A stretch of DNA of 64,000 bases from Selaginella moellendorffii. Lineage: Eukaryota > Streptophyta > Lycopodiopsida > Selaginellales > Selaginellaceae. Position numbers and translations under genes: made by a program. The stretch spans positions 133,833 through 197,832 of the forward strand of contig NW_003314263.1 of the NCBI RefSeq assembly GCF_000143415.4, in the 5' to 3' direction. Below the pieces are notes generated by a model that did no database searches, had not been told where the DNA came from, and saw nothing but the letters and a program-made list of their open reading frames with translations. Position 1 is the stretch's first letter. The number at the start of each line of letters is the position of its first letter. Shown in pieces: positions 61,329 to 64,000 of this stretch.

Positions 61329-64000
61329 TGTTCCTTAGTCCGACTTTTATTGGTGCTCAAGTATATCACCCTTGATGTTGGCATTGGAAGGTCCTAGGAG
61401 TGGGCCTATCCTTGAGGAGTAGCATGTTGAGAGGACATGGCTCTCCACTCAAGTTCATGCGTGAACTTGGGCACAATGTGGTGGATAGAAAAGGGCCAAT
61501 AATGGAACGACTTTGGGATCTTGGGAACAGTATAAGGTCTCCTCAGAGAGCTGAGGATGTGATCCAAATAAGCGTTTGACGCAGCAAACGGGCTAACGTA
61601 GTTGTGATAAACAACTATAGTTGGGATCACGGGAAAGATGTAGACTCCAAAACAATAAAGGAGTCACAAGATTATCCTCATATAGTTGAGGTTGGTGCTC
61701 ATGAATGTGAGACCAGAGGTAATGACCGTGGGAGGTCAAATACGAAAGAGGACTCAAGTCCTTGAAATGGTAGCCGGGGCTACCTTTAATAAATGCTGGA
61801 ACAACCCAAAGAGTTGGGGGGTGTACTTAGAGATGAGTTGGTATTCTTATCACATGGACAAGTAGTCCTAAGGGGCAAAGGTTGCCCCCAGAGAACAAAA
61901 TCAAGTGTCAGAGTAACACTTGTGAAAATAGTCCTTTTGAGTAGGACAGGAATGCAAGAAGTGTATTCCAGTGAGCTAGTGCCTCACAAGTAGGACCTTA
62001 CGGGTCTATGGATTAACCAAGTCCAAAACTGCTAGATGACGCAAGTAGAGTCAAGGGATGGTCCTAAAAGGACTGATGGAAGCATTTGGACTAAGGTGTG
62101 TTGTACCCCACAAAGGATGGGGGGGGATCATAGGATCCAAGGATGAGAACAGAAGGTATCTCATCGATGGCAAAATGTGCCATGCTAAAGTCGTGGGAAA
62201 GGTGTTCCCAAAAAGAAAACAACTTTGACACAAAGTTGTGTGTGACCTCTATGATGCAGTGCTAACGAATGGTTGGCATGAGAAAGCGTGGTATTGGTCT
62301 TGGCAAAGACTTAGACACAAAGTAGAAGTGTCATAGAGGTAGGCTCGTGGAGCCGATAGTGTGAAGACACCAAATGTGCCAAGGTGTGATACCTTGAGGC
62401 TACGTTGGTGGGTTCATGAGAACCCCTTGCCAAAGGAATCCCAATAGAAATGGGAATGGCATAGCCTAAGTTGCAGAGCATGCAGTTGGAGTGTGGTGAC
62501 CCAGATAATGATGGAGGTGTGGAAGCACCAGCAATGAGTTGTAGGACTTGACAACTACGAGGCAACTAAGCAAGAGGTGCAAAATAATTGGTTAAACAGG
62601 TAGAAGGCAGCTACCCAAACCTTCTTAATGGCATAGGGAAGTTGGATATACCCTTATGGGGGATAAGTTGCTTATGTTGCGATATAGTAAGTCAATGTCA
62701 TAAAAGGAAATACTTATTGTCAAGGAAGCCGTCATTGGGACACCCGAACACTCTAGAACACCAAGAGGTGGTGTTTGATGTCGCAAGGGCAGTAGATAAG
62801 GCCCAAGGGACTAAGTCCCTAGTGAACGATGGATAGTAGGTGCTATCCAAATGTCCAAGATGGCGGAGACAGGAGAAGACTGTCTACTCGAATTGGACAA
62901 AGCCAAAAATGGAATTTTGGCAAGGCTAGTGATAGGCATGCAAAGGCCCGTAAGCAACAACGTAATCCCGGTGTGTGGGATTATAGGGTGAGCATACCTA
63001 GATTGAGGAACCACTCCCTAGGCTATCGGGTAGGTTCATCCCTAAGAATACTTGCTAAGGCATGATAAAAAGTGCAAAGCTATCCTCCTAGTCTGGAAGA
63101 GAATGACCGAAGGAAAGGTGTGAAGCCAAAAGCAAGAAGTAAGGGGATAGAACCGAACCATAGGAATCGAAGGGCATAACCAAGGTTGGTTATGCCAGCT
63201 AGGAGTGGAGAATCAAGTGGGGGCTCGAGGGTGTTGCCGCTAGCAACCATGATGCCATGGAGAGTCTAAAATATGGAATTGTCCATGTTAGACTATATGG
63301 TAATTGGAAAGCTTGCAGAAACGGGGGGCCTTAGCAAGCTGAGGGACAGAGTTCCTTCAAGGTTCCCAAAGACGATTCTAGGTAGTTTAGTACCTAGAAA
63401 GACCAATTGTAAATGGTTCATGGAACGCGCGAAATCAGAGTGGCGCAGCAGAAGCGTGGTCTTGAAGCTTGCCATGAGGCAAGGCTATCAAGGTTAGGGA
63501 GGTAGTTCCCGAGTGTTCAAAGAGAGGGCTTTGAACGAAAGTCGATGGTCAAGGACTTTCACGCTTATGCAGGAACCATGTTACAGTGGTCGGAGGACTT
63601 GCCAAGCGAGATTGGCACGTTGGGGGAACAAATACCCTAGTTGAAGGTGATAACTTCAAAAAGGGTGGGCCATGGGGCCGAGCATGGAGGAGTCCATGCA
63701 TGATCACAGACATGTCAAGTGAGAGGACTTGGCAGTGCGGAGGAACTAGGTTCCTAAGCTGTGATCTGTAGCGCGCTTTAAATATAAGTTGGTGCACCGG
63801 CGTGGGGAGTCACGCCAGGCATCTTGTGCGATGCCGTTCGTAGATGCATATACGGAGGTTGGGTTTGAGTCCCAACCCTCTAGTGCTTGGGTTCGAGTCC
63901 CAAATCACTAGGGCGTGGTGATGGTTTGGAATATGAGGACACTCATATGACTCGGTGGTCATGGACTCTCAGTGGGGAGACTGGTTTGGGCACACCGCCA

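Larger units (their letters stand above)
59548..64000 (+). mobile_element. Family A LTR element no. 4, 5' part (LARD-like)
   Basis: Inserted in chromovirus copy 2: LTR 59548-61313, primer site, then 2.69 kb of internal sequence to the window edge. The internal part matches 1-2864 inverted and shows only short frames with no domain. Two GGTTCGAGTCCC-like stretches near 63845-63905, also present inverted near 290-335, resemble a tRNA B-box. Confidence 0.8.

Overview
The window is one densely nested block of transposable elements from a eukaryotic, very probably green-plant, nuclear genome. The reasons are plant-type AAACCCT repeats, chromodomain-carrying Ty3/gypsy retrotransposons primed from an initiator-Met tRNA-like site, GT-AG introns, and no bacterial gene organisation. 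The reconstructed introns are very short (38 to 57 bp), which recalls lineages with compact introns such as Selaginella; that placement is only an inference. I see no ordinary single-copy host gene.

The central discovery is a large DNA transposon with 23-bp terminal inverted repeats (AGCTCTATTTCG...). Copy I (5199-18903, 13.7 kb) sits in a short retrotransposon LTR. Copy II (24231-44280, 20 kb with later insertions and an internal 3-kb tandem duplication) is flanked by a perfect 6-bp duplication TTGTGA, and two related unoccupied sites lie elsewhere in the window. A third, right-end fragment lies at 20418-22440. Each full copy carries two divergent genes around a shared promoter region. Leftward is an 11-exon gene whose exons join in one open phase to about 1642 residues: a ParB-like domain, a degenerate N6/N4-methyltransferase-like domain, a long acidic linker, and an FCP1-like HAD phosphatase domain. 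Rightward is a 1036-residue DDE-type transposase-like protein (DUF7869-like). About 25 copies of a 22-bp palindrome (ATGGCRTG, six central bases, CAYGCCAT) are scattered through the element, several forming the cores of tiny introns. I see none in the surrounding retroelements.

The rest is LTR retrotransposons. Family A (LARD-like, LTR about 1.8-1.9 kb containing a CTCGGA-type minisatellite, no recognisable gag or pol) occurs at 1-4772, in pieces from 23669 to 54667, as a solo LTR at 51877-53815, as a fragment at 55349-55706 and at 59548-64000. Family B is a chromovirus on the minus strand: copy 1 (44847-54130, duplication CACCG) has decayed gag, protease, RT, RNase H, integrase and a displaced chromodomain; copy 2 is at 55707-59547 and is cut by a family A element. 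Family C (22441-23668) and family D (4773-5198 plus 18904-18976) are remnants. A gag-only element (31725-34775, duplication ATCTA) lies inside copy II.

Order of events from the nesting: family A no. 2 came first; TIR copy II inserted in its internal region and chromovirus copy 1 in its LTR; a family A element then inserted in the chromovirus LTR and collapsed to a solo LTR. Many disabling changes are C-to-T or G-to-A, as expected for decay of methylated DNA. The two full-length transposase frames remain open, whereas the FCP1 domain is interrupted in both copies of the leftward gene.
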